A stretch of DNA of 64,000 bases from Bacteroides sp. (GTDB lineage Bacteria > Bacteroidota > Bacteroidia > Bacteroidales > Bacteroidaceae), in assembly GCA_022648295.1 (NCBI GenBank), contig JALCME010000023.1:1-64000 (forward strand), in the 5' to 3' direction. The notes below the pieces were generated by a model, which searched no databases, was not told where the DNA came from, and worked only from the letters and a program-made list of their open reading frames with translations. The first letter of the stretch is position 1. Each line of letters begins with the position of its first letter. This document shows, one piece after another, positions 63,286-64,000 of the stretch. A program made the translations under genes and the position numbers.

Positions 63286-64000
63286 ATGGAATATTCTTTT
63301 TATGATTTTTTAAAGCTGCTTGGTTCGTTGGCTTTATTTCTCTACGGAATGAAGATCATGAGTGAAGGACTTCAGAAATTTGCCGGCGACAGGTTAAGGA
63401 AAATTCTTACGGCAATGACTACCAACCGGGTGACTGGCGTGTTGACCGGCGTTCTTATTACAGCTCTTATTCAATCTTCTTCCGCCACTACGGTTATGGT
63501 GGTGAGTTTTGTAAATGCCGGCTTACTGACTCTGGGACAGTCCATTGGAGTGATTATGGGTGCTAATATTGGAACTACTGTCACGGCGTGGATTATTTCC
63601 GCATTAGGTTTCAAAGTTGATATTGCTGCTTTTTCCTTACCCTTACTTGCTATAGGAATCCCTCTTATCTTTTCTCATAAAAGTAATCGCAAATCCATAG
63701 GTGAATTTATATTTGGCTTCTCCTTTCTCTTTATGGGACTTGCTTCATTGCAACTCAATGCTCCAGATCTGAAATCGAATCCTGAGATGTTGGCGTTTGT
63801 GCAACGTTATACTGATATGGGTTATCTTTCAATCCTGTTGTTTGTCTTAATCGGTACGGCTTTAACCATGATTGTGCAAGCATCATCTGCTACTATGGCT
63901 ATTACACTTATTATGTGTGCTAACGGTTGGATTAGCTTTGAACTGGGTGCAGCGTTAGTACTGGGGGAGAATATCGGAACAACCATTACTGCAAATCTTG
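63286..64000 (+). CDS. Na+/phosphate cotransporter family protein (partial, 3' end outside window)
   Basis: About 238 residues are visible from ATG 63286, translated by hand. The PF02690-type repeat signatures occur twice: IQSSSATTVMVV with GVIMGANIGTTVTAW in the first half, and VQASSATMAITLIM with ALVLGENIGTTITANL at the window edge. Several hydrophobic helices separate them. It would move phosphate (or another anion) with sodium across the inner membrane. Bacteroides members usually have a C-terminal PhoU-like domain, which would lie outside the window. It is divergent from the nucleoside kinase with an 82-base gap in which I see no clear -7 box. Confidence 0.92.
   Translation, partial: MEYSFYDFLKLLGSLALFLYGMKIMSEGLQKFAGDRLRKILTAMTTNRVTGVLTGVLITALIQSSSATTVMVVSFVNAGLLTLGQSIGVIMGANIGTTVTAWIISALGFKVDIAAFSLPLLAIGIPLIFSHKSNRKSIGEFIFGFSFLFMGLASLQLNAPDLKSNPEMLAFVQRYTDMGYLSILLFVLIGTALTMIVQASSATMAITLIMCANGWISFELGAALVLGENIGTTITANL

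Overview
The window is a piece of chromosome from a gut Bacteroidota, almost certainly Bacteroides. It carries three SusC/SusD pairs, a hybrid two-component regulator, Bacteroidetes-type ECF sigma factors, many signal-peptide-bearing CAZymes, and promoter -7 boxes of the TAnnTTTG type. I saw no tRNA, rRNA, CRISPR array, insertion sequence or phage gene.

Layout: positions 1-5700 hold a DUF5107/TPR protein (cut by the window edge), a sugar-porter MFS transporter and a divergent AraC regulator. Positions 5860-21101 are a train of eight minus-strand secreted enzymes: GH88, GH43, GH97, an alpha/beta-hydrolase esterase, two GH28-like beta-helix proteins, GH95 and GH2 with a discoidin domain. Positions 21344-29603 are a module of ECF sigma, SusC, SusD, an Ig-domain lipoprotein and an alginate-lyase-superfamily lyase (PL38-like). 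Positions 29879-37472 are SusC, SusD and two discoidin-type surface lipoproteins. Positions 37783-41691 encode a complete HTCS regulator. Positions 41879-51672 are a second sigma-SusC-SusD module with a LacZ-type GH2 and a GH29 alpha-fucosidase whose catalytic domain has been deleted. Positions 51815-57479 encode a membrane sensor fused directly to an AraC domain and a heparinase II/III-like lyase. From 57682 on there are a membrane LytTR regulator, an alpha/beta-hydrolase-like protein, a TPR sensor kinase-like protein without its phospho-acceptor histidine, a nucleoside kinase and a Na/Pi cotransporter (cut by the window edge).

Working together (inference): this looks like one large composite polysaccharide utilization locus for a branched acidic glycan. 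Two lyases and GH88 point to a uronic-acid backbone or branches. GH95, and formerly GH29, point to fucose or L-galactose. The two GH2 enzymes point to beta-galactose or beta-glucuronate, and GH43, GH97 and the esterase to further decorations. Lipoproteins and SusCD pairs would bind and import oligosaccharides, periplasmic enzymes would finish them, and the MFS porter would import monosaccharides.

The most interesting features are these. (1) The three SusC-operon promoters share cis elements (ATAATAANNTGAGACT in all three; AAATRAATCTCATCTCATT at the same distance from the -7 box in two). (2) Two paralogous ECF sigma genes sit directly upstream of susC genes without any anti-sigma gene. (3) GH29 is internally deleted. 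(4) A one-component sensor-AraC fusion is present. (5) A histidine-kinase-like protein has Ala at the phospho-acceptor site. Exact substrates cannot be assigned from sequence alone.
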